DNA of 64,000 bases from Bathymodiolus brooksi (Eukaryota > Mollusca > Bivalvia > Mytilida > Modiolidae): positions 109,495,534 to 109,559,533 of the forward strand of contig OY804580.1 of NCBI GenBank assembly GCA_963680875.1. Reading direction: 5' to 3'. The notes beneath the pieces were generated by a model. It worked only from the letters and a program-made list of their open reading frames with translations. It was not told where the DNA came from and did no database searches. Below are positions 53,601-64,000 of the stretch, in pieces (positions within the stretch are counted from its first letter, which is position 1; each line of letters begins with the position of its first letter). Both the position numbers and the translations under genes were made by a program.

Positions 53601-54899
53601 ACGAGAGATTATTTAAATGTTCCCATTGTTTATGTATCAACTTTCCCTCAGCACGTGCATGTATGAAGTACATATATCAAAGGTGACACGATATCCCGGA
53701 GCCTGTTTTCGCCCTGGTTTTTTTATTGAGGGTTGCTCCTAAAAGGGAAGCTAACGATACCTTGTGATCACTTCGAATTTTGTCGAATTATGACCTATTT
53801 AACCGTCACGGATATTGTCTGCTGCTCGTAGTCAAATCAGAGTTCAAATGTTGTCTTAAAGCAAATAAAGGGGATAACGTTCTCAATTTGTTTTATTTTT
53901 TCTATGCTTTGTTGACCATGGCCATCGTTTGTATTTTCGTGTTTTCTCTTTTGACTATTACATTCTCTGTCTTTCTTTGATTTTTATCTTTTAATAATGC
54001 CTCTCGTATTTTCGAACGTTTGTTAATTTGTGGATATCAAGCCATGCATTCTGAATTTTAATTGCTATGACGCTAGTTGTTTTTGTAATTTTCTCATTGA
54101 ATTTTTATTTTTAAATTCCTGTATTTATGCTTTCGCTACAAACATCCAGTCAATGCAATTTGTCTTCTCAATCAGAACAAGTGCAGGTTAAAAATAATCC
54201 TTTTTTGCAATAATACACTTTCTCTAAATGCAAACACGATAAAACTTGTTAATGGCTGTCAGTCTTTGCTAAAAGTAGAAGGAAGCGCCACATTTTTGTG
54301 TACGGTTGAAACAATTCCAAATCAATATAACGTAAACATAATTCAGGTCATTTTCAAATTTTCTAAAGCGATCTACATTCTACTTATTATTTTAGAACAT
54401 AACAATTCAGACGCACAATTGTGTCATGGTCATTTGATATTTTCTTTATTACACATAGTTATACAGGTTGTATTGCTGATATATTGGTATGTCAGGAAGA
54501 GAAATAATGTGATGAGAAAGCTAAACAAATGTTAATTGTAAACGGAATTATATCTTGATGTTACTTTACTATTGTAATTCAATAACTTGCGAACCTTGGC
54601 CAATGTAATATATATATATATATTACGAATTTAGTTTGTTACGCATATTTTCATTGGTTATTAAACCCTGAATGTCAGCATATATTCGGAAAACAGACGG
54701 GGTATATATGTACGTTTTCGGTCTCCCTCATTTGGGCCCCAAAAAACAATAACAACGTGGTTGACAAAAACAGAAATATTTACGCTTCACTGAATCAATA
54801 TCATAATACGGAATAATAAATGTATTTTTACCAAATTAAATGCTGTTTTTAAACTCAAAACGGTTGTATGAACAAAAAAGATATTCTTTTCTTCAATAA
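53601..54899. other. No gene recognised
   Basis: T-rich frames at 53780-53980 and 54266-54535 are hydrophobic but carry no motif; I do not call them. A fragment near 53695-54030 looks like a diverged dispersed repeat (TTTTCGCCCTGGTTTTTTTA, TTGACCATGGCCATCG). (AT)n at 54608-54624. Confidence 0.5.
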
Positions 54900-55266
54900 A
54901 AAATTAAAATATACCTTTCACAAATCTACACCAACCACTCAATTCGTGCAACGGGTGCAACTATCCTCAGAAGAAATTGTTCAATGGCACACATTATGGC
55001 AGCTACCGGACACAAATCTGCCTCGTCAGTTGCAGTATATCAACGTGTTTCATCAAAGGAAAAACAAGTTATGGGAGACATTATCACAAGTTCTGTTCGT
55101 GGAGAGCAACCATCTCAACTATCCTCAATAATGCCACCGCACAGTACTTCCCGGTTGCAACTCATGCCTCCGACACAAAACAGTTCAAGTTCAATATCAC
55201 TTGTTCAAATGAGAGCCAATACATATGTTTCATCGTCGGTTACGGACGTCGTTGACATTTTTTGAT
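54900..55266 (+). pseudogene. Tyrosine recombinase C-terminal fragment (Crypton / KIAA1958-like)
   Basis: In one frame: IYTNHSIRATGATILRR (H-x-x-R box), then IMAATGHKSASSVAVYQRVS (GH plus the nucleophile Tyr) and KEKQVMG, then a Ser-rich end to a stop at 55264-55266. The conserved HxxR, GH and Y residues of the catalytic half are intact. The Arg of box I and everything before it are missing, and an in-frame TAA at 54897-54899 precedes the fragment. In animals this combination occurs in Crypton DNA transposons and genes derived from them. It is a relic, unless an upstream exon exists. Confidence 0.75.
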
Positions 55267-55860
55267 GTAAATTATGATGATTTATTTTGTGATTATAACA
55301 CTCTTACAACAGTTAATTCCGTCACAAACACCAGAACAATTCAGCAAACTCCCATGTTCCATGGCTGTACCATTGCAAATTTGAACATAACAATCAACAA
55401 GTGAAAGTGTGTTAAAGTTTCATTTTAACTATTGAAATTGTTTCACAAACCCGTTGTTTTGTTATGTAATATATTAATGTTAAAAAATTATAAAGTTTAT
55501 TAAATTTACTGCATATGAAATTGTGTTGATTTAGAAATATTGAACAGGATTTTCCTTTATGAGACACCTCAGTACATAAAACATCACGTGACAAATATTT
55601 GACGTCATTGAACAAAGAATGTCAGAGGTACGAAAAGGGACATCTAGAAATACGGAAAATGAAAATAAAAGATGCAAAATATTTAATAAGATTTTAAATA
55701 TGAATTGGGACTATGTACGTGTTAAAAAAAAACAAAAGGAAAATAAAAATAAACAAACAAAAAGGAAACAAACAAAAAAAAATAAATAAAAAAAAATTAA
55801 AAAAAAATTTATATGACAGTTTGGTTCTGTATTTAACAAAAAAATTGTTAAATCCGTAAT
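55267..55860. other. No gene recognised
   Basis: AT-rich with long A-rich runs at 55725-55815. Nothing else seen. Confidence 0.5.
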
Positions 55861-55866
55861 ATATTT

Positions 55867-56003
55867 GTTATGCAGCTATCAGACAGGGTATATAATGTGA
55901 CATTCCCGGCATATGCTCTATATTCCCTTCGGCTGCGCCTCAGGGAATATAGACCATAAGCCGGGAATGTCACATTATATACCCTGTCTGATAGCTGAAT
56001 AAC
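55867..56003. repeat. 62-bp near-perfect hairpin with the conserved 13-nt loop
   Basis: 55867-55928 and 55942-56003 are inverted copies with three mismatches. The loop TCGGCTGCGCCTC (55929-55941) differs at two positions from TCGACTGCGTCTC at 21294-21420, yet the arms are unrelated. Confidence 0.93.
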
Positions 56004-56024
56004 ATATAATATATATTAATGGTT

Positions 56025-56110
56025 CGGTTTTATGGTATTTAACGCTACTTTCAACAATATTTCAGCTATATCGTGGTGGGCAATACTATCACGATCACGA
56101 CGGCCCTTGA
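56025..56110 (-). mobile_element. tRNA-derived SINE (minus) with internal deletion
   Basis: TTATGGTATTTAACGCTACTTTC, AATATTTCAGCTATATCGTGG runs directly to ACTATCACGATCACGACGGCC. The body between tail and head is deleted. Confidence 0.8.
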
Positions 56111-56583
56111 TATATATTAACAGGAAAAACTAAGATATTAATAAATAAATTAATAAATAGAAAAAACGATATGTATTTATTAACATTCTGAAATGTTTTT
56201 AAATATAAGACTGGTCTACTATAAATTAAATGTAATTTGTAATAATTTACTTGAAAAAAATAATTATCTTTTGATAATATGGCTAATATAAGAATGTGGT
56301 GAACAGCGAGTAGGAATACATTCCATACAATAATTTATTAAGTTCCTCGGTCTGATAAACATTATAGATTATCTGATGTTCTCGTGGCAAGAAGAATTTT
56401 GATTGGCTAACAAAGGTACTTGCAAAACTTCAGGGAAGCAGTGCGGTGACAGCAAATCCTTATATTGTGCGAACTTGACCTCAAATGAGATATTTTCATT
56501 GGCTATAGTCGGCATTTTAACAGACGATGTGTATGCAGAAAATCTGTTGTAGGATGGGAAAAAACTTTTAAAAGCCGTAGTTA

Positions 56584-56725
56584 CGAATGAAGTTTATAGT
56601 AATTAGCCACGCCTCCAAGCAGTTAAACAAATTCTTTATTTATAGCTACATTATGAATGAAGTTTATAGTAATTGGCCACGCCTCCAAGCAGTTAAACAA
56701 ATTATTTTATTCATAGCCACACAAA
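56584..56725. repeat. Direct duplication of about 67 bp
   Basis: GAATGAAGTTTATAGTAATTAGCC, ACGCCTCCAAGCAGTTAAAC occurs at 56586 and 56653, with GGCC in the second. Further partial copies of GAATGAAGTTTAT follow at 56911 and 57327. Confidence 0.9.
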
Positions 56726-56980
56726 AAATCAATAAACACACAGATCAACTTATATCGGTCAACGCATTGGGCTTAGCACACAAAGCAATACAATTTTATG
56801 CAATCAAGTTCGTACACAAATATTATCAGCCTTAAAATGGGAGACATTGACATTTAAAAGGTAGTGAATCCGATGTGCATACAGAAAATCTGTTGTAGGA
56901 CCGTAGTTATGAATGAAGTTTATTTATAGCTACCCTGACACTGACCTCAAATGAGATATTTTCATTGACAATAGTCATGA

Positions 56981-57320
56981 GAAAATCTGTTGTAAGCCGT
57001 CTGTTGTAAGTAGTCTGTTGTAAGCCGTCTGTTGTAAACCGTCTGTTGTAAGCCGTCTGTTGTAGGTAGTCTGTTGTAAGTAGTCTGTTGTAAGTAGTCT
57101 GTTGTAAGTCGTCTGTTTTAAGCCGTTTGTTGTATGCCGTCTGTTGTAAGTAGTCTGTTGTAAGCCGTCTGTTATAAGCCGTCTGTTGTAAGCGTCTGTT
57201 GTAAGTAGTCTGTTGTAAGTAGTCTGTTGTAAGCCGTCTGTTGTAAGCCGTCTGTTGTAAGTAGTCTGTTGTAAGTAGTCTGTTGTAAGTAGTCTGTTGT
57301 AAGCCGTCTGTTGTAAGCCG
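56981..57320. repeat. 14-bp minisatellite, about 24 units
   Basis: GTCTGTTGTAAGTA and GTCTGTTGTAAGCC alternate. A likely founder is the single AATCTGTTGTAGGA with GCCGTAGTT near 56540-56580, repeated at 56889. Confidence 0.95.
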
Positions 57321-57437
57321 TATTTATGAATGAAGTTTATTTATTAATTTCGATTCAAAGTAATTTTTATTTATTAATGAATACTATAACTAATTGACGA
57401 ATTTCATTATAACAAATATGTCACTCATGACCAAACA

Positions 57438-57712
57438 GGGGTTATCGTGGTTGTGATAGCATGGTAGTTGGATTTACAACTATCTGTGCAATTAGTGCCT
57501 ATTACCACTACAGTTGTGAGTTCGAACCACGTTCATGGCGAGGTGTATTTGATGCAACATTATGTGATAAACTTTGTCAGTGATTTGCGATAGTTCGGTG
57601 ATTTTCTCCGGGTACTTCGGTTTCCTTCACCAATAAAACTGACCGCCACAATATAGCTGAAATATTGTTGAAAGTGGCGTTAAATATCATAAACCCAAAC
57701 CTAAGCCATGAC
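57438..57712 (+). mobile_element. tRNA-derived SINE (plus)
   Basis: GGGTTATCGTGGTTGTGATAGC head, box B-like GAGTTCGAACCACG near 57518, TTTTCTCCGGGTACTTCGG, GACCGCCACAATATAGCTG and TTAAATATCATAAACCCAAACC end. Confidence 0.9.
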
Positions 57713-58229
57713 CGAATAACGTTGTAACTCACTCATGCGCTGTGTGTAGTCGTGATTTACTTGGTCATTCGTGTCATAGTTTTTTGTAATAAAACTCGTC
57801 AATTAGGAAACAACGAATATAAAATTAAAGACCACTAATACATACATTAAATATTATGGTACACTTTGGAATCGGATACACTTTTATAATCTTCACAATG
57901 ACATTTAGATAACCATTTCTAAGACTTTCTAGAACCGTCGTAGTATCTTTGTCTAGGTGGTCTGAAGAAAATAAAACACACCATGAACCTGATTATATTT
58001 GATTGTTCAATGATGGATTCTTCGTATATACATGCAAGACAAGTTTAAATATACCAAATGAGGCAACCAGAAGCTATAAATGGAATGATGAGACAATACA
58101 ATGACCTAAGGAAAACGGAGAAAATGACAAACAATCATATACATAGCATTGAACAAAAATAAAAACGACAAGAGAAACTGAAACTCTTGTTAACGTATTA
58201 TTGTTTACGGGACTAAGTTGTTGACAAGA
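57713..58229. other. No gene; fragment of RT-element 3' region near 58060-58140
   Basis: On the minus strand the fragment reads TTTGTCATTTTCTCCGTTTTC and CATTGTATTGTCTCATCATTC, similar to the 62-bp unit. The rest is AT-rich. Confidence 0.5.
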
Positions 58230-59368
58230 GAGAAGGAAAAGACGACATTTAACATAAACCGAGTTCTTAGATTAAATAGTTTGAAAGTATGACACAAATC
58301 TAATGAACATAATAATAGAGAAGGAAAAGACGGCATTTAACATTAACCGAGTTCTTAAATTAAATAGTTTGAAAGTATGACACAAATCTAATGAACATAA
58401 TAATAGAGAAGGAAAAGACGGCATTTAACATTAACCGAGTTCTTAGATTAAATAGTTTGAAAGTATGACACAAATCTAATGAACATAATAATAGAGAAGG
58501 AAAAGACGGCATTTAACATTAACCGAGTTCTTAGATTAAATAGTTTGAAAGTATGACACAAATCTAATGAACATAATAATAGAGAAGGAAAAGACGGCAT
58601 TTAACATTAACCGAGTTCTTAGATTAAATAGTTTGAAAGTATGACACAAATCTAATGAACATAATAATAGAGAAGGAAAAGACGGCATTTAACATTAACC
58701 GAGTTCTTAGATTAAATAGTTTGAAAGTATGACGCAAATCTAATGAACATAATAATAGAGAAGGAAAAGACGGCATTTAACATTAACCGAGTTCTTAGAT
58801 TAAATAGTTTGAAAGTATGACGCAAATCTAATGAACATAATAATAGAGAAGGAAAAGACGGCATTTAACATTAACCGAGTTCTTAGATTAAATAGTTTGA
58901 AAGTATGACACAAATCTAATGAACATAATAATAGAGAAGGAAAAGACGGCATTTAACATTAACCGAGTTCTTAGATTAAATAGTTTGAAAGTATGACACA
59001 AATCTAATGAACATAATAATAGAGAAGGAAAAGACGGCATTTAACATTAACCGAGTTCTTAGATTAAATAGTTTGAAAGTATGACACAAATCTAATGAAC
59101 ATAATAATAGAGAAGGAAAAGACGGCATTTAACATTAACCGAGTTCTTAGATTAAATAGTTTGAAAGTATGACGCAAATCTAATGAACATAATAATAGAG
59201 AAGGAAAAGACGGCATTTAACATTAACCGAGTTCTTAGATTAAATAGTTTGAAAGTATGACGCAAATCTAATGAACATAATAATAGAGAAGGAAAAGACG
59301 GCATTTAACATTAACCGAGTTCTTAGATTAAATAGTTTGAAAGTATGACACAATTCTAATGAACATAA
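58230..59368. repeat. 88-bp minisatellite, 13 units with a five-unit higher-order repeat
   Basis: GAGAAGGAAAAGACGGCATT, TAACATTAACCGAGTTCTTA, GATTAAATAGTTTGAAAGTA, TGACACAAATCTAATGAACA, TAATAATA. A single diagnostic site (GACACAAA or GACGCAAA) gives the series A A A A A G G A A A G G A, so units 3-7 and 8-12 are copies of one 440-bp block. Copies are otherwise almost identical. Confidence 0.97.
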
Positions 59369-59440
59369 ATCATTTATCATTGTACAACTTTGGAAATATT
59401 AGATCCATGCATATGCAAATTAAACAATGTGCTAGCGGTA

Positions 59441-59692
59441 ATTGTGTTCAATGCAGCTTTCAACAATATTTCAGTTATATTGTGGCGTTCAGTTTTAATT
59501 GGTGGAGAAAACCGGCATACCCCGAGAAAACCACCGACCTGCTGCAACCTCCTGACAAACTTTGTCATATCATGTTGTATCGAGTACACATCTCCATGAG
59601 CGGGATTCGAGCTCACAATTTTAGTGGTGAAAGGCACTTATTGCATAGTTAGTTGTATAACTACCATTAATCACAACGACGAGGCCTCTACC
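59441..59692 (-). mobile_element. tRNA-derived SINE (minus)
   Basis: CAACAATATTTCAGTTATATTG, GCATACCCCGAGAAAACCACC, GAGCGGGATTCGAGCTCACA and TTAATCACAACGACGAGGCC: tail, body, box B and head in inverted order. Confidence 0.88.
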
Positions 59693-59904
59693 ATGAAAAC
59701 ATTTGATATAACTTGTTGGTATCTTAGTTGTATATAGTCCTAATTTTTATACACTTAAAGTATAGCTAGAACTTACTTTGAATGAGGCCAACATTACAAA
59801 CGAACCATATATGTTTATTTTCAGAAGCCTTAGATATTTTCAAAATTTAACAAAGTTAGACTATCATACAAAGTGTCTTCTAATTTAGTCTTATTTTGAC
59901 ATTC

Positions 59905-60385
59905 TAATATCCGTTACGATTTCCGCATATAAACGATGTTCTGTTTCGTCTTTACCCCCCTTTGGTAGTAAGATGTAGTATATCTTATTTGTGTTGTTTG
60001 CTTTATTTTACATACTGGTGTCTTACACGACATTAAAACAAATAAGTGTACCATGGCGGGTATCTCTCAAAAATGGAGAAACTGCGTACCCTTGGCGAGC
60101 ATCTGCGTTTACCCCCGCTTATTAATGGGTTTATTGTTCTGTCTTGTGTATTTATGCTTTGCTTGTCTTCGAACTGTATGCTTTGTCTTCGAACTGTATG
60201 CTGCGTGCCCAATGGATTGCCCATTATTGATTCCCAGGTTTTTGATAGGGTCAGTGATGCTTAACCTTTTAGTTTTCTGTTTTGTGTTGTGTATTTTTGT
60301 TTGCCTTCGTACTGCGTGTTGTGGGCCCAATGGATTGTCCTTTCTTGACTGCACCTTCGAATTTCTCTAACATTAATGCTAAGGA
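59905..60385 (+). mobile_element. Two adjoining fragments of the dispersed plus-strand repeats
   Basis: 59905-60005 starts ATATCCGTTACGATTTCCGC as at 52775. 60085-60385 contains GCGTACCCTTGGCGAGCATC, CCCAATGGATTGCCCATTATTG and ATTTCTCTAACATTAATG, close to the 11025 copy. An internal 21-bp tandem duplication (CTTCGAACTGTATGC) lies near 60166-60200. Open frames on both strands are incidental. Confidence 0.65.
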
Positions 60386-60440
60386 ATCAATGGTAATACT
60401 GTATATACGACTGGGTGTCCCGTGAACCCACCTATATTAC

Positions 60441-60690
60441 AGGATTAGGGTTATGGTACCACGTACAACAAAATTTCAGTTATATCGTGGCTGTCAGTTT
60501 TATTGGTGAAGGAGACCGAACTACCCGGAGAAAAACATGGAACTGTCGCATGTCACTGACAACGTTACCACATAACGTTGTATCGAGTGCACATAAGCGG
60601 AATCCTAACTCCCAACGTTAGAGTTGATAGGCATTGATTCCAAAGGCCGTTGTAAAACTATTATAAGATGACGACCATGCTGGGCCCCTT
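60441..60690 (-). mobile_element. tRNA-derived SINE (minus)
   Basis: GGATTAGGGTTATGGTACCACG, AAATTTCAGTTATATCGTGGC, GAACTACCCGGAGAAAAACAT, GGAATCCTAACTCCCAACG. The tail has a single TTAGGG-like unit. Confidence 0.88.
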
Positions 60691-61394
60691 ATATTACAAT
60701 TTTCAGGAACATTGTGAATGCGTTGCTTACTCATTAAATTATGTCATACTAACATTCAAACTTGTCTAGTGCTAATGACAACCTTTTTATGTTCTCAGAA
60801 CCCCCAATTGAACATGAATAGTCCACATTCACATCCTTTCCATCAAATTTGTATATCTGAAGAATTGATTCAAATTTACGTATGTCCCATTTCCCGAATT
60901 TCTACTTATTTTCTGTGATCAGCTGTACCACCAGTGAATCTAAGAGTTGGATAGTGTTTGCCACCTAACCATGAAGTTGTGTGTGTTGGAACTGGTGTTT
61001 GGTTTGACAGTAACACAGGACAATGTTGCTTTCTTTCCAATTAATGGGAGGATTTACGATCGTCCATTCAACTTTAAAAAAAAAATAATGAAAAGAAAAC
61101 ATTTTCTAGATTAAAAAGGATAGACATTTTGTCATCGACGACTGCATGTAATGCATACATATGATACAATATTATTGCATTCTGAATTCAAAATGTAATA
61201 AATTCCTTTACACATTAGTATTTCTTATTTTAAAATTAGAGACACTATTCTTTATTCTTCTTTATTTATTAATTTATTAACAAACGGCATAATTAATATC
61301 ATATTGTAATTTGATCTGATGTATCGGCGTTGTCGCTAAATTATGGAGCGCAGTAGGTGACAAATATTGTATTAATAGGTTTTATCAATCCTTA
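60691..61394. other. No gene recognised
   Basis: AT-rich. The frame at 60718-60918 has no motif. Nothing else. Confidence 0.5.
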
Positions 61395-61863
61395 AGGTGT
61401 AAAACCATTTATTAATTTCTTTAAGGTTTTCCACTAAATTTGTGTTTTTTCGAGCCTACCTTGCCATTTTATCTTAAGTTTAACCTTTCCAAGACCATAT
61501 ATTTTCTGAAACGTACATGATTCCTCTACGTTCTGTCAAATATCAGGGCATGTTCAAAGTATTGCAGTGAAATGCCATGCTACGGAAAACACCTACTCGA
61601 AACATATCTCGGTCATCCCCAAGAAATTAAATATGTATAGGTCATGCATCAAATCCTCCATAGAGGTATGAAAATACAACTAAGTCCCTCAGATTTCAGC
61701 TCAAATTAATCCATATATATTTAACTTCAATTATCAATTTGAATTAATCCATTCCATTCAGTGGTTTTCACAATATTACAAAGTGAAAGAAACTTTTTTC
61801 TTGAAAAGAGACTACTTTCGTATATGTTCTAAGCTCTGATTTGTGAATTAGTGGTTTGACACC
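61395..61863. mobile_element. 469-bp element with inverted ends, copy 1
   Basis: Begins AGGTGTAAAACCAT and ends GTGGTTTGACACC. It shares its whole length with 63115-63583 at roughly 90 percent by eye (CGAGCCTACC, AGACCATATATTTTCTGAAAC, TTCCTCTACGTTCTGTC, CTGAATGG-type blocks). No coding frame. Confidence 0.85.
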
Positions 61864-63113
61864 AAAAGAGCAAGAAAATGTGTTTCTTTAACCATTTGTT
61901 GGCCTAATTTATATTCCTTAGGCAATATCAACCTAAAAGAACCTCATAAGGTATGTGGCTGTCTGATATTTGCCAGTATAATTGATCAAATGCAAAGGTA
62001 CCCCCTTGAAGATTTTTAATGAAAATATCTCCATTTACTGCTGTTGTGTTCAGTTTGTGTAATATACCAAAACTTACCTATTCTCTTATATATTACAGTT
62101 ATTAAGCTAATTTCTAACATAATAAGCAATTTTAACACATATAGATATGCCTCAGATGTATATTTAATAGCTAAATACTATGAAATGTTTGCATTTAGCG
62201 CCCCTTTTATTTTCCCATAAAATGAGTTCATATCATTCTTAATTTTGTTAATTCATGCTTTTATCCCATACATTATGTAGTTTAAGACATAAAATAAGTT
62301 TTTGTATATAGATCTTTAGTTGAAATTCCTTCTAATTCCATCAAATTTCCAAAAATATGATTTATTGATATTCCAGGCTTTGAATTTCTGATGGTGCACA
62401 ACTATAATTTTCCCCAAACTCAATAAATATATGCTTCCACATAATTTGTTCCACTGTTTAAGTAAGCTGGATGTTCAAATGTACTGCTACAGCCAAATAA
62501 TAGTCTAAAACATGAAATCCAAATTGACAATTTGAAAAATTAACAGAAAATGCTAAGCAGTCAAAATATTTTTTCTGGGATCGCTTAAATAACCAGGTTT
62601 TAACTACATAATTTTCAATTAAAACTGCTTTCTATAGCCTTATGTTATTTTATAAGTACATGGTACATGTATTCTAACTGAAACTATCAAAATTTACCAG
62701 GAACAATTTGTAGGATTGAAAAACATCCAATCATGATATCACCATATTCTATATTTGAAGTCGACAAACTCCTGCATGATGAAATTTATTAAATTCGTAA
62801 TATCAACCACATTTTCAATAGTATATGCCCTTCTACTGCAAAAACACATTCAATAATATATTCCCAATAATTATAGAGTCCTAAACAAAAATAAAATGAG
62901 TTGCAACACCCTGTGTCCATGTATATCCAGTGTTTAGGAGCAATACCGGTATTCCAAAATATTACATAACATGCATTTAGATCATGTAATCTGACACCAC
63001 AATGCATTTTGTAGCATTTTTGTATTAAAATGTCACTCTGGGTCTATTTTGACATTGTTAGGCTAATTTGAAGATGATAGCAACAAAAGATAATGTTGAT
63101 GTTTTGTGCCTTT
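61864..63113. other. AT-rich spacer between the two 469-bp elements
   Basis: 1.25 kb with no motif-bearing frame, no primer-binding site and no polypurine tract next to the repeats, so it does not look like the inside of an LTR retrotransposon. Confidence 0.6.
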
Positions 63114-63114
63114 A

Positions 63115-63583
63115 GGTGTGAAACCACCAATTCATTTCTTTAAGGTTTTCTACTAAATTTGTGTTTTTTTCGAGCCTACCTGGCCATTTCATCTTAAGTT
63201 TAACCTTTCCAAGACCATATATTTTCTGAAACGTACACGAATCCTCTACGTTCTGTCAAAATATCAGGCATGTTTAAAGTCTTGCAGTGAAATGCCATGC
63301 TACAGAAAACAACTACTCTAAAAATAGCTCTATCATCCCCAAGAAATTCAGTATATATAGGTCATGCATCAAATCCTCCATAGAGGTATTAAAATACAAC
63401 TAAGTCCCTCAGATTTGGGCTCAAAATAATCCCTAAATATTTAACTTCAATTATCAATTCTAATTAGTCCATTCCATTCAGTAGTTTTCACAATACTACA
63501 AAGTGAAAGGAACTTTTTTCTTGAAAAGGGACTACTTTCGTATATGTTCTCAGCTCTGATTGGTGAATTAGTGGTTTGACACC
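63115..63583. mobile_element. 469-bp element with inverted ends, copy 2
   Basis: GGTGTGAAACCACCAATTCA at the left is matched by the inverted GGTGTCAAACCACTAATTCA at the right (two mismatches in 20). TTTA on both sides (63111-63114 and 63584-63587) may be a 4-bp target duplication. Same length as copy 1. Confidence 0.85.
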
Positions 63584-64000
63584 TTTACCGCGGTTTATTA
63601 GTTCGTTTCCTCTGATTAGTATTATAATTTATGATTATGAAATTAGGTTCTAAACAGTGACTTCAACGATTCTACATACGATTTGTACATAATATAAACA
63701 TAACAAATACAAATTGACTTTGATTTTTCTATATATTTTAACTAAAAATAAATCCTAAATATTAACAATCCTGTTTATATTATCTACAAATAAAAACCAC
63801 TTATATAAACATAATGAGCAAATAAGCAATCAAAATATAAACATTTCTGAATGTCTTGGTGTAAAATGTGTTAAAATCTATCCAGAAATGACTTCACAAT
63901 AATGTTTTGAAAAAAAAATGGTTTTGGTTGATTATATAGGGATTTTTTAACATGTTGCAATACTCTCGGCAGAATACTATGTATATACTACGGTTCTTAC
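63584..64000. other. No gene recognised
   Basis: AT-rich end of the window; nothing seen. Confidence 0.5.

Noticed and set aside
54266..54535. 89-aa hydrophobic ORF
   Set aside because: No homology recognised, no splice or start context, and base composition explains the hydrophobicity.
61395..63583. LTR retrotransposon with 469-bp LTRs
   Set aside because: The ends could be read as TG..CA, but there is no primer-binding site, no polypurine tract, no coding frame inside and no matching outer target duplication.
1..64000. CRISPR arrays
   Set aside because: Many direct repeats exist, but units are contiguous without unique spacers, and the window is clearly eukaryotic.

Overview
This is a non-coding-rich, AT-rich metazoan window. 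Introns with GT/AG borders, modular extracellular domains (CUB, LDLa, SRCR, trypsin, MAM), an L1-like LINE, Penelope-like reverse transcriptase debris, tRNA-derived SINEs and many minisatellites point to an animal. The dispersed repeats (the 3' region attached to the reverse transcriptase at 37005-37240, and the tRNA-headed SINE whose inner part reads 'caacaatatttcag') are of a kind I associate with bivalve molluscs, mytilid mussels in particular. That placement is inference from recall, not a search.

Layout. 1-590 is a 37-bp minisatellite. A decayed L1-like LINE (about 600-6325) appears to have split it, because a degenerate stretch of the same 37-bp unit resumes at 6545-6960. From 27067 down to 6932 on the minus strand lies one multi-exon gene for a modular serine protease. 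I can place 15 exons with consistent phases, in protein order CUB, Ser/Thr-rich mucin-like segment, CUB, LDLa, LDLa, SRCR, trypsin domain, MAM, MAM. The 5' end is not found. The catalytic triad is intact, but the last MAM domain carries an in-frame TAA, so the allele is truncated or recently damaged. Many introns hold their own minisatellite (61, 40, 33, 62, 18, 37 and 64 bp units). Two of these arrays can be traced to transposon sequence: a SINE with an internal VNTR and perfect 12-bp target-site duplications, and the 3' region of the reverse transcriptase element.

From 30.8 to 31.6 kb on the plus strand are a terminal exon for a receptor-like cytoplasmic tail with two YEEI motifs, and a second tail-like exon behind it. 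35.3-37.5 kb contains Penelope-like debris: two hammerhead-ribozyme-like motifs and a GIY-YIG fragment on the minus strand, joined head-to-head to a reverse transcriptase fragment on the plus strand. 44.6-49.2 kb is a giant 30-bp then 42-bp coding-type array that forms one open frame of about 1,440 codons, ending in a decayed coiled-coil region that may be LINE ORF1. A tyrosine recombinase fragment lies at 54.9-55.3 kb. The rest is SINEs, MITE-like elements, hairpins, further minisatellites and unremarkable AT-rich DNA. A striking small signal is a set of long hairpins with unrelated arms but the same 13-nt loop (21.2-21.4 kb and 55.9 kb).
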